Notes under the pieces: generated by a model
The model's database searches: none
Told to the model about the DNA's origin: nothing
The model's input: the letters and a program-made list of their open reading frames with translations, nothing else
Position numbers and translations under genes: made by a program
Assembly: GCF_900176365.1 (NCBI RefSeq)
Contig: NZ_FWXY01000029.1
Location: 1 to 47,297 of the forward strand
Reading direction: 5' to 3'
Length of the DNA stretch: 47,297 nucleotides
Source: Desulfocicer vacuolatum DSM 3385
GTDB lineage: Bacteria > Desulfobacterota > Desulfobacteria > Desulfobacterales > Desulfobacteraceae
In this document: one piece after another, positions 24,619 through 33,568 of the stretch
How the letters are laid out: every line of letters begins with the position of its first letter
How positions within the stretch are numbered: the first letter of the stretch is position 1

Positions 24619-26121
24619 TTAACGGTTTGAATGGGCAGATCGACCCGGTGTGCCGGCACCTGTTAAACTGGTTGTCTGAAGAACAAACCCGATCACGGCT
24701 ACCATAACCACAAGGAACCATCCAAAATAAAACAGGGCATCTCCAGGATAGCCCTCATACCCGTTACGGATATCTCCAATCAGGTTGGCAATACTCATGT
24801 AACCCAGAACCAGGGGCGTAATAAACTTCAGACAAAATACCCACCAATTACCCACGGCAAAATCCGAGGTTTTATTGATGTGCTCCCGGAAAACCTCAAG
24901 GTTGCAGATCCAGGACAAGAAGATTATCTCCACAAGACCCGCCGCAAGAACACCAAAATTGTTGATAAAGTGATCCACAATATCAAGGATATAAAGACCG
25001 CTGTTGGTGGCAAAAATTGTTCCTGTAAAAAGACCGACCATGCAATAAATTGTCACAGCTTTTTTTCTGTTCAGATCAAATTTACCCATGAGGGATGCCA
25101 CGCAGGTCTCACAGATGGAAATATGGGAACTCAGGCCTGCAAAGATCAGGGCCATGAAAAAAAGTGTTCCGAAAAACGCCGGATTCGGCAGATAATTGAT
25201 GGCCTTGGGAATGGTTACAAATGCAAGCCCCACACCGGATTTAACCACCTTATCAACCCCAACGCCCTGGTTCAACGCCATATTCCCAAGAACGGAAAAG
25301 ACCAATATACCGGAAATAATGCTGAACCCGCAGTTTGCAAAGGCTGTTATAAAAGCGTTATTGTTAATATCTGAATCCTTGGGAAGATAACTTGAATAGG
25401 TAAGCATAATGGCAAACCCAATGCTCAAAGAATAAAAGAGCTGACCATAGGCGGCTATCCAGACATCAATATCAAGAAGGGCTTTAAAATCGGGTTTAAA
25501 CATCCAGTTGAGTCCCTCAAGGGAACCCGGCAGGGTAACAGCCCTCACCGTAATGATAATGACCATTACAAACAAAAGGGGCATGAATATCTTACTGGCG
25601 ATTTCAATCCCTTTTTTAACACCTTTGAAGAGCACAACCCAACAGATGCTCCAGGCTGCAACAACAGATGCAAATATGGACCACCGAATCCCCCCCACAT
25701 CAAGGGGGCCGTCGGAGAGAGCCAAAAATTCTTTAAAAAAGAAATCACCTGTTTCAGCACCCCAGCCTTGATTAAAGGCAAGAAAAAAATAGGAAATGGA
25801 CCATCCCACCACGGCCACATAGTAGATGGAGATAATAAAAGAGACAAGCACCTGCCACCATCCCACCCACTCCCACTTCTTAGACAATTTGGCAAAAATC
25901 TGGGGAGCAGATCCCCGATATTTATGCCCCGCTCCAAATTCCAGAATCAGAAATGGAATGCCTGCGGTAATCATTGCAAAAAGATAGGGGACGAAAAAAG
26001 CCCCCCCTCCGTTTTCATAGGCCACATAGGGAAACCGCCAGATATTACCAAGGCCGATGGCAGAGCCGATGGCTGCCAGCACAAAACCTGCCCGTGTTCC
26101 CCATTGTTCTCGTTTTTGCAT
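24619..26121 (-). CDS. metP: Sodium-dependent amino-acid transporter (NSS/SNF family, MetP-like)
   Basis: A 500-residue integral membrane protein. The N-terminus WGTRAGFVLAAIGSAIGLGN followed by IWRFPY is the sodium- and substrate-site helix of NSS transporters. About eleven or twelve hydrophobic helices follow (for example near residues 45-65, 90-115, 145-165, 175-195, 220-240, 255-280, 310-335, 350-375, 385-410, 425-445 and 460-480). It would take up an amino acid with Na+; the adjacent 33-residue MetS-like gene points to the MetPS subgroup, so methionine or alanine are candidates. AGGAGGT lies seven bases before the ATG. The pair ends at the strong terminator at 24467-24493. Confidence 0.88.
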   Translation of the reverse strand: MQKREQWGTRAGFVLAAIGSAIGLGNIWRFPYVAYENGGGAFFVPYLFAMITAGIPFLILEFGAGHKYRGSAPQIFAKLSKKWEWVGWWQVLVSFIISIYYVAVVGWSISYFFLAFNQGWGAETGDFFFKEFLALSDGPLDVGGIRWSIFASVVAAWSICWVVLFKGVKKGIEIASKIFMPLLFVMVIIITVRAVTLPGSLEGLNWMFKPDFKALLDIDVWIAAYGQLFYSLSIGFAIMLTYSSYLPKDSDINNNAFITAFANCGFSIISGILVFSVLGNMALNQGVGVDKVVKSGVGLAFVTIPKAINYLPNPAFFGTLFFMALIFAGLSSHISICETCVASLMGKFDLNRKKAVTIYCMVGLFTGTIFATNSGLYILDIVDHFINNFGVLAAGLVEIIFLSWICNLEVFREHINKTSDFAVGNWWVFCLKFITPLVLGYMSIANLIGDIRNGYEGYPGDALFYFGWFLVVMVAVIGFVLQTTSLTGAGTPGRSAHSNR

Positions 26122-26239
26122 CTATACACCTCCTGTTTTCATATATATCTTAGCAAAACAGTCCTTTGTATAGGATTCTTTTGTGGAAGTCAAAACTTAA
26201 TCCCACTTTCTTTGAGGAAGCATCCAGGAGGTCTTTTTT

Positions 26240-28726
26240 TTACACATTTCTTTGTCTGTCTGCACTGAGAATCATCTGTTTTAAAGCGTGTTTATCTTTT
26301 GCACGCATCCATTTTTTTTCAAACCCGGGCTCCATTACTATCCTGGCAATGGCCGAAAGTGCCTGGAGATGAAAATTTCTTTGGTCCCTTGATCCAATGA
26401 GGACAAAGGCAGCATAGACAAGGGGCTGGGAAGATGAAAATTCAATACCCTTTTTGCACCGCACCAGGAGAACAGAAAATTTGTCTTGCCCCTCTATGAT
26501 CACATGGGGCACAGCAAGCCCGGGGGAAAGAACCGTGGTCATCTCATCCTCCCGTTTGCAGAGCAAGTGGAAAAGTTCACCATCAGGCACTTCCAGGGGA
26601 GCAGACATGGCTTTGGCTGCCAGTTTAAAAAAGGCATGTTTGTCCATCTGTTTTTTCAAATCAATGACCTGGCTTTTGGCCACAAGAACATCAAACCGGT
26701 CTGGCGGGCTTGTCACATTAATCAGTTTTCTGACCTCATTATGGACCGGAATTTCATCTTGAAGTTCCCTTGCAGTGGCTTTTTTAACCATCTGAAGCAT
26801 GGCTTCTTTCCGGTTGACACCAAATCTTAATGCCAGCTCTGCTATGGATTTTTTTGAACCCAGAACAGTTACCAGATCCCCTGCCTCCAGCCGTGTAAAC
26901 CCGTGGGGCACAAACAGGACTCCCCTTCTCCGGACGGACATGATAATCAGATCAAAGGGAAGACGAAAATCCCTTAAAGCAAGGCCGGACAAATCCGGAT
27001 TTTGAATTCTCAGATCCACGACATTTCTTTCTTTGTGCATCCCCATGAGAAGGGATGCTGCAGCCGGGGATCGGACAAAGTGATCCAGAAGCCCCACAAT
27101 TGCCGTGGACGGGTCCACGATAAGAACCCCTAATGTCTGGAACCTGGCGGTATTAAAGCGATCATTTATCCTTGCAATCAAGGTCTGACTGCCAAAGTTT
27201 TCATAGGCGATTTCACATATTTTATAATTCTGTTCATCGGAAAGCATGGTGACGATGGCCCCGGCCTTGTGGCATTGAATCCGTTCCAGTTCATCCCGGG
27301 AGATCCGTGAAAAATGCACAACTTCCATCTCCTGAAAATTTTCCGCCGGAACAGCCTGTCCATTCATGGCCAGAGTCACTTCCCACTCCTGGGACATGAG
27401 GGAGAGGGCCAGGGCCGATGCCTGGCCGTCCACGCCAAATATGATTGTTTTTTTTGCCCCGCCAAAGGGATTGCCTTCAGACTTTGGATGATCTTCTTTC
27501 ATCAGTTTAATGGCAAGCTTGAATAGAGGAGGCCCCACAAGCTGATTTAAAATAATCACCGAGATGATGATGGTGGCAAAGGGAGTGCCAAAGGCAGGAA
27601 ACGCCACCACAACATCCTTTGCAAGCCCCAGCCCCACACCTGCCTGGGTAATATAAGCCATCCAGCTCATCGAATTGACCCTGGCCGGATTTCCGGCAAG
27701 GCTGCCCCCGACAAAAGAACCAAAAAACACAGCTGTTATCCGCACCAGAAAAAGGACAACGGCCACCTGCCATGTGGCTGCCAGCACATCCAGGGATAGA
27801 GAGGCCCCGGTGAGGGTAAAAAAAGCGGTATAAATAACAGGGCCGATGTCATTTAAAATTTTTAGAAACTCGTCCCTGAACCGAGAGGTATTGGACACTA
27901 AGAAACCGGCCACCATACAGATTAACAGCGGTTCAAAAAGAAATTCCACAACAAATCGATTATGGGTATAGTGCCGGATGCCTGCGGATAAGGCAAAGAC
28001 AAAGTAACCCGTTGCCAGAATAAAAATTGTTTTTAAAAGGGGCGGAACCGGCAGGCGTATTATTCTTAAAAGTATTTTGGACACCCCAAAGCCAAAAATC
28101 AGTGAACCACCAATTTCAAACACAAGAAGAAGGACAAAACCAAGATTAACCCGAACACCTGTGAGCAGAGCATCTGCAATGGAAGAATTGGCAGAAAAAA
28201 GCACAATGACCACCACATCCATGATAACAGTGACGCCAAGGGCCGTCTGGGTGAATGGACCTTTGGCGCGAAGTTCATTCACAATGGCAATGGCAGACGA
28301 TGGAGAACGGGCCACAAGGATAGCCCCTGCCAGGATAGCCACAGCGGCCTTTGCCACCGGCGGCATTGTGGTCATAAAAGGGATATGGGCTGAAATCAGA
28401 TAAAAGGTGATGGAGCTAAGGGTAAATGTAAAGATTACAAGCCCCACCGTAATCCATGCAATGGTTTGCAATTTGCTTTTCAGCTCTTTTAAATAGAGTT
28501 CCGCACCTGCAGCAAAGGCAATGAAACCCAAAGATATCTCATCCACAAATCCAAGATTTGCAACCGCCTCTTTTGAGATCATACCCAATACATATGGACC
28601 GGCCACAACCCCGGTGAGCAGAAACATGCTGATCAAAGGAAGACCGGTTTTTTGAAAAGTTGTACCCATTTGTTTTGATGCCAGGGCTATCAATGTGAAC
28701 CCGGCGGTGAATACCAGAATATCCAT
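26240..28726 (-). CDS. CPA2 cation:proton antiporter with TrkA-N, TrkA-C and PtsN-like domains
   Basis: 828 residues. The first ~385 form a KefB/NapA-type exchanger with about twelve hydrophobic helices, including GFIAFAAGAELYL and ARSPSSAIAIVNE. Next is a soluble NAD-binding TrkA-N domain starting KTIIFGVDGQASALALSL (about residues 430-545), then a TrkA-C domain (about 560-645). The last ~150 residues look like a PTS EIIA type-2/PtsN domain, with the candidate phospho-histidine in GLAVPHVIIE. It probably exchanges K+ or Na+ for H+, gated by nucleotides and possibly by the nitrogen-type PTS. No other PTS gene is in the window. AGGA precedes the ATG. Confidence 0.87.
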   Translation of the reverse strand: MDILVFTAGFTLIALASKQMGTTFQKTGLPLISMFLLTGVVAGPYVLGMISKEAVANLGFVDEISLGFIAFAAGAELYLKELKSKLQTIAWITVGLVIFTFTLSSITFYLISAHIPFMTTMPPVAKAAVAILAGAILVARSPSSAIAIVNELRAKGPFTQTALGVTVIMDVVVIVLFSANSSIADALLTGVRVNLGFVLLLVFEIGGSLIFGFGVSKILLRIIRLPVPPLLKTIFILATGYFVFALSAGIRHYTHNRFVVEFLFEPLLICMVAGFLVSNTSRFRDEFLKILNDIGPVIYTAFFTLTGASLSLDVLAATWQVAVVLFLVRITAVFFGSFVGGSLAGNPARVNSMSWMAYITQAGVGLGLAKDVVVAFPAFGTPFATIIISVIILNQLVGPPLFKLAIKLMKEDHPKSEGNPFGGAKKTIIFGVDGQASALALSLMSQEWEVTLAMNGQAVPAENFQEMEVVHFSRISRDELERIQCHKAGAIVTMLSDEQNYKICEIAYENFGSQTLIARINDRFNTARFQTLGVLIVDPSTAIVGLLDHFVRSPAAASLLMGMHKERNVVDLRIQNPDLSGLALRDFRLPFDLIIMSVRRRGVLFVPHGFTRLEAGDLVTVLGSKKSIAELALRFGVNRKEAMLQMVKKATARELQDEIPVHNEVRKLINVTSPPDRFDVLVAKSQVIDLKKQMDKHAFFKLAAKAMSAPLEVPDGELFHLLCKREDEMTTVLSPGLAVPHVIIEGQDKFSVLLVRCKKGIEFSSSQPLVYAAFVLIGSRDQRNFHLQALSAIARIVMEPGFEKKWMRAKDKHALKQMILSADRQRNV

Positions 28727-28892
28727 ATATTATCCTACACCAGTGACAACGTATAATAACTATAAACGGTTTTCTTCAAATAAATTTCAGCAAGTTTCAG
28801 ATCTTTCATGCACAATTGCTGCCGCTCATGCAGACATAATTTAACTGCCTCCATTATTTTCAGCCATTTGTGGAGTTGTGTGAAAATGATAA

Positions 28893-29076
28893 CTCAACTT
28901 TCAGGCTTCATTTCAAAGCCGGCATTTTCAAATGTACCGATGGGGTCCGTGTGCCGACGGGGTCAGGCTTTTGTTATTGATGTTATCGACCAAGGCCTTT
29001 GCCAACGGAAAAAGCCTCGATAATGTCAATAACGAAAGCCTGACCCCACCACGAAATGCGAACACCGAAAGTTGAG
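28893..29076. mobile_element. MITE copy C (184 bp)
   Basis: Begins CTCAACTTTCAGG (one change from the other copies) and ends CCGAAAGTTGAG. It is flanked by a perfect 7-bp direct repeat ATGATAA (28886-28892 and 29077-29083). It contains the 17-bp internal tandem duplication also seen in copy D. The right target duplicate ends one base before the stop codon (minus strand) of the hybrid kinase gene, so it inserted directly after that gene. Confidence 0.9.
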
Positions 29077-29083
29077 ATGATAA

Positions 29084-31606
29084 TTATATAGGACTGTCGC
29101 CATCAAGAACAGTGCGAATAATCCGGGCCAGGCGCAAATTCCCCACAGGTTTATGGACAAAGCCTTTAATACCCAGTTTCTGTGCACGTTCCCGGGTTAT
29201 TTTATTACTGTATCCGGTGCACAGTATAATGGGAATATCCTGCCGGATTTCAATCATTTTCCGGGCCAGAATATCCCCTGTCATGCCGGGCATGGTCATG
29301 TCAGTGATAACAAGATCAAAGGAGTGGGGGGCGGATTTAAAAAAGCCCAGGGCCTGGTCCGGGCAGGGAGATGTTTTGACACTGTAGCCCCTTTTCATCA
29401 GCAATTCCCGGTTCACGGATAAAATAGCAGGTTCATCATCCACCAGCAGGATGCGTTCCGTCCCCCCCGGAATGGAAAAAGCCGGGCTTGGATTTTCCGG
29501 AACAGCCTCAATTTTTTCAGGAAAAAAGAGATAAAACCGGGAGCCGACGTTCTCCTTGCTTTCCACATGAATATGCCCGCCGTGTTTCTTAACAATACCA
29601 TGAACAACGGCAAGGCCCAGACCCGTACCTTCTCCGGGTTTTTTGGTGGTAAAATAGGGTTCAAAAACAGCGGTCTGCACATCCGGGGACATTCCCACAC
29701 CGGTGTCCCCCACCATCAGCCTCACAATGTTGTCCGTGTCAATGGGCACACCGTTAAGTTCTTCAATATCATCTTTCCGGTGTTGACTTACTTCCACCGT
29801 TAAAACACCTCCCCGGATATCCATGGCATGGGTGGCATTGGTGCAAAGATTCATGATCACCTGGTATATCTGGGTGGAATCAGCCAGAATCATTGCTGTA
29901 TCGTCAACGGTGTGACGAATTTCAATGGTGGTGGGAACGGATGACCGCAACAATTTCAGCACCTCTTTGACAACACGTGCCGGACGTAATGGTCCTATAT
30001 CTTCATCTGTCTGCCTTGCAAAGGTTAAAATCTGTCGCACCAGATCCCTGGCACGATTGCCTGCGGTTTGTATCTCTGTGAGATAGTTCTCCATGGGGCC
30101 GTCCCCTTGGGATACGTCATAAAGAGCAAGCTCAGTATAACCAAGGACAGAGGAAAGGATATTGTTAAAATCATGGGCAATCCCTCCGGCCAGGGTCCCC
30201 ACCGCCTCCATGCGCTGGGATTGTCGCAGTTGACTTTCCAGCCGGTGGCGTTGGGCTTCAACACGGTGAAGTTCTGTTTCATCCGTGAAAGTGACCACAA
30301 CTTCAGTTTGTGAAAGACTGTAAACGGTATTTTTCATCCATTGGGATCTGGTGTCATCCTCATAATGCATGGCAGGCAGCAGTTCATGATTGCCTGTGCG
30401 ATACACCCGTTGCAGCGCCTCCAGCAGTCCCATCTCCCGGACCCCCGGAAAAACAGCGGTGATCCGCCGGCCCATAACCTCCGGGACAGACACAGATGAA
30501 ATTTTTTCACCCGCAGGATTAATATCTATGAACACAAAGTCGTTGCCCTTGTCCACGGCTTTGTAGATGGCAATGCCCTCAATGCTGTTGTGAAACAGAC
30601 CTCTAAAACGTTTTTCACTTAAAAAAAGGCGCTGCTTGTCCATGCGTTGCTGTTTCGTGGCCCTCCATAGCCGTCCAAATGCCAGGAAAAGCAATAAATT
30701 AAGAAGAACAAAAATGCTTCCATGGTGGAATAAATTTTCCTTCCAGCACTTAAGGGCACTGCCCACCGGCATCCACACGGTGAGCTTTAAACAGGTGGGG
30801 GATATTTCACGTTGGTGGAAAATTTTTTCCCGGTCTCCATTGTTTTTCAAATAAGCTAGAAAGGTCCCAAAAGAGTCTTCCCCCATGGTCAGCGCGTTGG
30901 AATCAACAGGTACAACAGGGGTGGATGTTCTCCGCACACCGGCAAACAGATGACCTGTCACTGTGTGTAAAAAAATTTCAATGCCGGGGGTATTTCCGGC
31001 ACCGGCCAGAACGGTGTTATAATGTTGTGCTGATAACCGGGCTGCAACGCTTCCCACCACCATTCCACCCGGAAGGGCAATTGGATATCGTATCCATCCT
31101 TCTTGATCCATGTCTGGCTTTTGCCCGGGTAAAATGTCAAAACACAATAATTGCTTTTTATCCGGACCAACGGACAGTGGAAAGGAGGGTAACCGGGAAT
31201 ATTTTTTGGATAAAGGCCTTGAGGTGTAATTGGTAAATATTACAGTGCCCATATTATCAAGCACCACAATTTTTTCCAGCTGGGGAAGACCTTCTACTGC
31301 TGCAGAAAGACGATTTACCGCCTGATAACGTTCAAACAGGTAGCGATTCCAGTTTCTGGCAAAATTGTTGCTGAGCCTTTTAATGACCTTTTCTGTATTG
31401 GCAAAAGAGCTGTCCAGTGAGCCACCCAAGACCCTGGATAAATTTTGAATCTGCTTTTGGGTGCTTTTAATTTCATTCTTGTATGAGCTTGATATGAATA
31501 AAAATGAAAAAATCCAGATAAGGGCAAGGAAAATCCCCCCTGTCAGCAGGATGAAATGCTCTTCACGAAACAATTTTTCTGGATCATTTTGGCGTTTGGA
31601 TTTCAT
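29084..31606 (-). CDS. Membrane hybrid histidine kinase (periplasmic sensor, PAS, HisKA, HATPase, receiver)
   Basis: 840 residues. A transmembrane helix near residues 17-36 and another near 290-312 enclose a ~250-residue periplasmic domain. In the cytosol a PAS domain (about 325-445) precedes the dimerisation/phosphorylation helix, with the H-box GGIAHDFNNILSSVLGYTEL. The ATPase follows (MNLCTNATHAMD, GDTGVGMSPDVQ, GEGTGLGLAVVHGIVKKHGG). The C-terminal receiver starts ERILLVDDEPAIL, with the likely phospho-aspartate in LVITDMTMPGMTG. It has no output domain, so a separate partner must carry the response. Its ATG overlaps the stop of the TRAP-type binding protein gene, a strong sign that the two work together. 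Confidence 0.9.
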   Translation of the reverse strand: MKSKRQNDPEKLFREEHFILLTGGIFLALIWIFSFLFISSSYKNEIKSTQKQIQNLSRVLGGSLDSSFANTEKVIKRLSNNFARNWNRYLFERYQAVNRLSAAVEGLPQLEKIVVLDNMGTVIFTNYTSRPLSKKYSRLPSFPLSVGPDKKQLLCFDILPGQKPDMDQEGWIRYPIALPGGMVVGSVAARLSAQHYNTVLAGAGNTPGIEIFLHTVTGHLFAGVRRTSTPVVPVDSNALTMGEDSFGTFLAYLKNNGDREKIFHQREISPTCLKLTVWMPVGSALKCWKENLFHHGSIFVLLNLLLFLAFGRLWRATKQQRMDKQRLFLSEKRFRGLFHNSIEGIAIYKAVDKGNDFVFIDINPAGEKISSVSVPEVMGRRITAVFPGVREMGLLEALQRVYRTGNHELLPAMHYEDDTRSQWMKNTVYSLSQTEVVVTFTDETELHRVEAQRHRLESQLRQSQRMEAVGTLAGGIAHDFNNILSSVLGYTELALYDVSQGDGPMENYLTEIQTAGNRARDLVRQILTFARQTDEDIGPLRPARVVKEVLKLLRSSVPTTIEIRHTVDDTAMILADSTQIYQVIMNLCTNATHAMDIRGGVLTVEVSQHRKDDIEELNGVPIDTDNIVRLMVGDTGVGMSPDVQTAVFEPYFTTKKPGEGTGLGLAVVHGIVKKHGGHIHVESKENVGSRFYLFFPEKIEAVPENPSPAFSIPGGTERILLVDDEPAILSVNRELLMKRGYSVKTSPCPDQALGFFKSAPHSFDLVITDMTMPGMTGDILARKMIEIRQDIPIILCTGYSNKITRERAQKLGIKGFVHKPVGNLRLARIIRTVLDGDSPI

Positions 31607-32700
31607 TTTTTATTACCACAGTCACCCGGCATCACAAACTGGGAAGGTGCCTGCTGCAAATTGTTCCAGCATTTCACGGTTTTCATGAAATTTACCTGGC
31701 TCTGGTGGGCTTGTTTTAACAACGCATTGGCGGCAGATTTCTTTTTTAAACTTTTTCGGGAAACCTGGAGCAATTGGTTGAGGATGTCATCGGAAAACCG
31801 TCGAATCTCAACCCCCTGGGATTTAAACATCTCAAGTGCTGACATCTGGCGCTGATATGACATGGCAAGGGACCAGCTGCTGTTAATCCGGGCAGCATAG
31901 GTTAAAATGTTTCTTTCGTGTTCAGAAAGGGTGTTCCAGATCTTTTTGTTAATCATCAAGGCATTCCAGCTTGATGGCTGATGCCATCCCGGAAAATAGT
32001 AGTATCTGGCAAATTTTTCAAATCCAAAACTTTGATCCACATCGGGTATGGTGAATTCCAAGGCGTCCAGCTGGCCGCTGGCAATGGCATTAAATATTTT
32101 TTCCACAGGGATCATGGAGGGAATGGCCCCAAAATGGGATAATACCTCTCCCCCAATTCCGGCAATGCGTATCCTTAATCCCTTAAAATCCGCAATGGTA
32201 TTAATCTCTTTTTGGTACCATCCTGCGGCTTCGGAAATTACAATGTGGGTGGGCATCACAATGATATTGTGATTATCAAAGCCTTTTTGGAGAATTTCCA
32301 ATCCCCCCCCGTTCCACATCCACAGCATGCTGTATTCGGCCTTCAAACCAAAGGGCATGGATGCAATCAGTTCACACACCGGTATTTTATCGCAATTATA
32401 ACCCGTCCATGACCAGGCTGCATCAATTTTACCGGTTTTAACGGCATGAAAAAGTTCATCACCGGAAACCACCTCATTGACTCCACGGAAATAAAGTTTT
32501 AATTTCCCCTGGGAAAGGGTCTCCACAACTGTACTCAGATGGTGCAGACTTTCATTTAAAAAAATAAGCCCTTTGGGAAAAACAGAATGAACTTCAAGGG
32601 TTCTTGGGCCTTTTGCCGCTGCATGTTGCCCTGGAAAAACAAGAGCAGTAAAGATGATCCAGCAAAATAATACATTGGACAGTTTTATGGAAAAACGCAT
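31603..32700 (-). CDS. TRAP transporter substrate-binding protein, DctP family (orphan, kinase-linked)
   Basis: 365 residues with a cleavable signal peptide (hydrophobic about residues 10-26, ending GQHAAAKG). The mature part has DctP-type blocks such as GDELFHAVKTGKIDAAW, an AGWYQKEINTIADFKGLRIR segment and NAIASGQLDALEFTIPDVD. Members bind carboxylates or other small organic acids for TRAP uptake. No DctQ or DctM membrane gene lies nearby; the gene instead overlaps the hybrid kinase gene by four bases (ATGA). A role as periplasmic co-sensor is therefore more likely than transport. A GGAG lies about 12 bases upstream. MITE copy D ends 70 bases before the start. Confidence 0.88.
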   Translation of the reverse strand: MRFSIKLSNVLFCWIIFTALVFPGQHAAAKGPRTLEVHSVFPKGLIFLNESLHHLSTVVETLSQGKLKLYFRGVNEVVSGDELFHAVKTGKIDAAWSWTGYNCDKIPVCELIASMPFGLKAEYSMLWMWNGGGLEILQKGFDNHNIIVMPTHIVISEAAGWYQKEINTIADFKGLRIRIAGIGGEVLSHFGAIPSMIPVEKIFNAIASGQLDALEFTIPDVDQSFGFEKFARYYYFPGWHQPSSWNALMINKKIWNTLSEHERNILTYAARINSSWSLAMSYQRQMSALEMFKSQGVEIRRFSDDILNQLLQVSRKSLKKKSAANALLKQAHQSQVNFMKTVKCWNNLQQAPSQFVMPGDCGNKK

Positions 32701-32769
32701 TATAAAGGGGAATCTCCTTTTTTAAAAACAGATGAAAGCCATGATAGAAAGCCGAAATTTTATATATAA

Positions 32770-32953
32770 CTCAACTTTCGGGCTTCATTTCAAAGCCGGC
32801 TTTTTTAAATGTACCGACGGGGTCAGTGTGCCGACGGGGTCAGGCTTTTGTTATTGATGTTATCGACCAAGGCCTTTGCCAACGAAAAAAGCCTCGATAA
32901 TGTCAATAACGAAAGCCTGACACCACCACGAAATGCGAACACCGAAAGTTGAG
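32770..32953. mobile_element. MITE copy D (184 bp)
   Basis: Termini CTCAACTTTCGG and CCGAAAGTTGAG. The flanks TATATAA (32763-32769) and TGTATAA (32954-32960) are a 7-bp target duplication with one mismatch. It has the internal 17-bp duplication (CGACGGGGTC occurs twice). It lies just upstream of the TRAP-type binding protein gene and abuts mosaic repeat R4. Confidence 0.87.
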
Positions 32954-32954
32954 T

Positions 32955-33175
32955 GTATAACCGGCACGGGGATACCGTTCTGCCCACAACAAAGATAGAA
33001 ATGCTACTCAGATTTGCGGAGTATTTCATATAAACGGGCATCTCCTGTGGGCACAACAAATATAGAGCATGGTATTATACCGCCGCCCCCCCGATGGACA
33101 ATGGGCCCGGACCGGAACTGTAGACAGCTCAATTGTCCGGTTCCTATTGCCCATCGGGGGGGCGGCTCTGCTGAG
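32955..33175. repeat. Mosaic intergenic repeat R4 with large palindrome
   Basis: Holds an inverted two-hairpin module (CTGCCCACAACAAAGATAG, then TTTGCGGAGTATTTCATATAA), the end module AACGGGCATCTCCTG, ATGGTATTATACC, and the GC-rich palindrome. Its 20-base arms (33083-33102 and 33146-33165) have a single mismatch. The palindrome arms differ from those of R3 and R5 by a compensated change (GATGG with CCATC instead of GACGG with CCGTC), which suggests selection for base pairing. Confidence 0.8.
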
Positions 33176-33550
33176 GTTGCCCGGAAGTTTTATTGTTAAT
33201 AAAAAACAAATAAATTATAGTTGCTAACGGATATTTTTTCAAGAAGACAATTTTTTATGCATTAACCCATGGGGATCAGATAAAACAGTTATCAAAACAG
33301 TGATTAAACTCCAGATTTATCCGGTGTTGAACAAAATAGTCGAACCGGCACCTTAAATCAATTTGATTCTGTTGCCTCCATGGTATACTCTTTTATTTAG
33401 GGCTTGGCTATAATTTCGGTCAATGCGGTTGGCTGAAATTAAAACCAATCCCTTTTTTTGTTTAAAACGGGCAACAAATATTAAAAATGGGATGATACGG
33501 TCTGCCCGTGGCAGTTATAAAAAATTCCCTGATTTGGTTACGTCCAAAAG
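33176..33550. other. AT-rich gene-free spacer with a repeat fragment and a possible promoter
   Basis: No gene is seen. A TGGTATACT stretch (33379-33387) has the form of an extended -10 box. The -35-like TTGATT upstream is about 15 bases away, shorter than ideal. A repeat fragment (AACGGGCAACAAATATTAAA, then CGGTCTGCCCGTGGCAGTTATA, about 33466-33519) belongs to the mosaic family. At 33546-33556 AAAAGTTGAGT resembles a MITE right end. Confidence 0.45.
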
Positions 33551-33568
33551 TTGAGTTGCAATAATTTT

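Noticed and set aside
31603-32700. Full TRAP transporter operon
   Set aside because: No DctQ or DctM membrane protein is encoded on either side; neighbours are a kinase and repeats.
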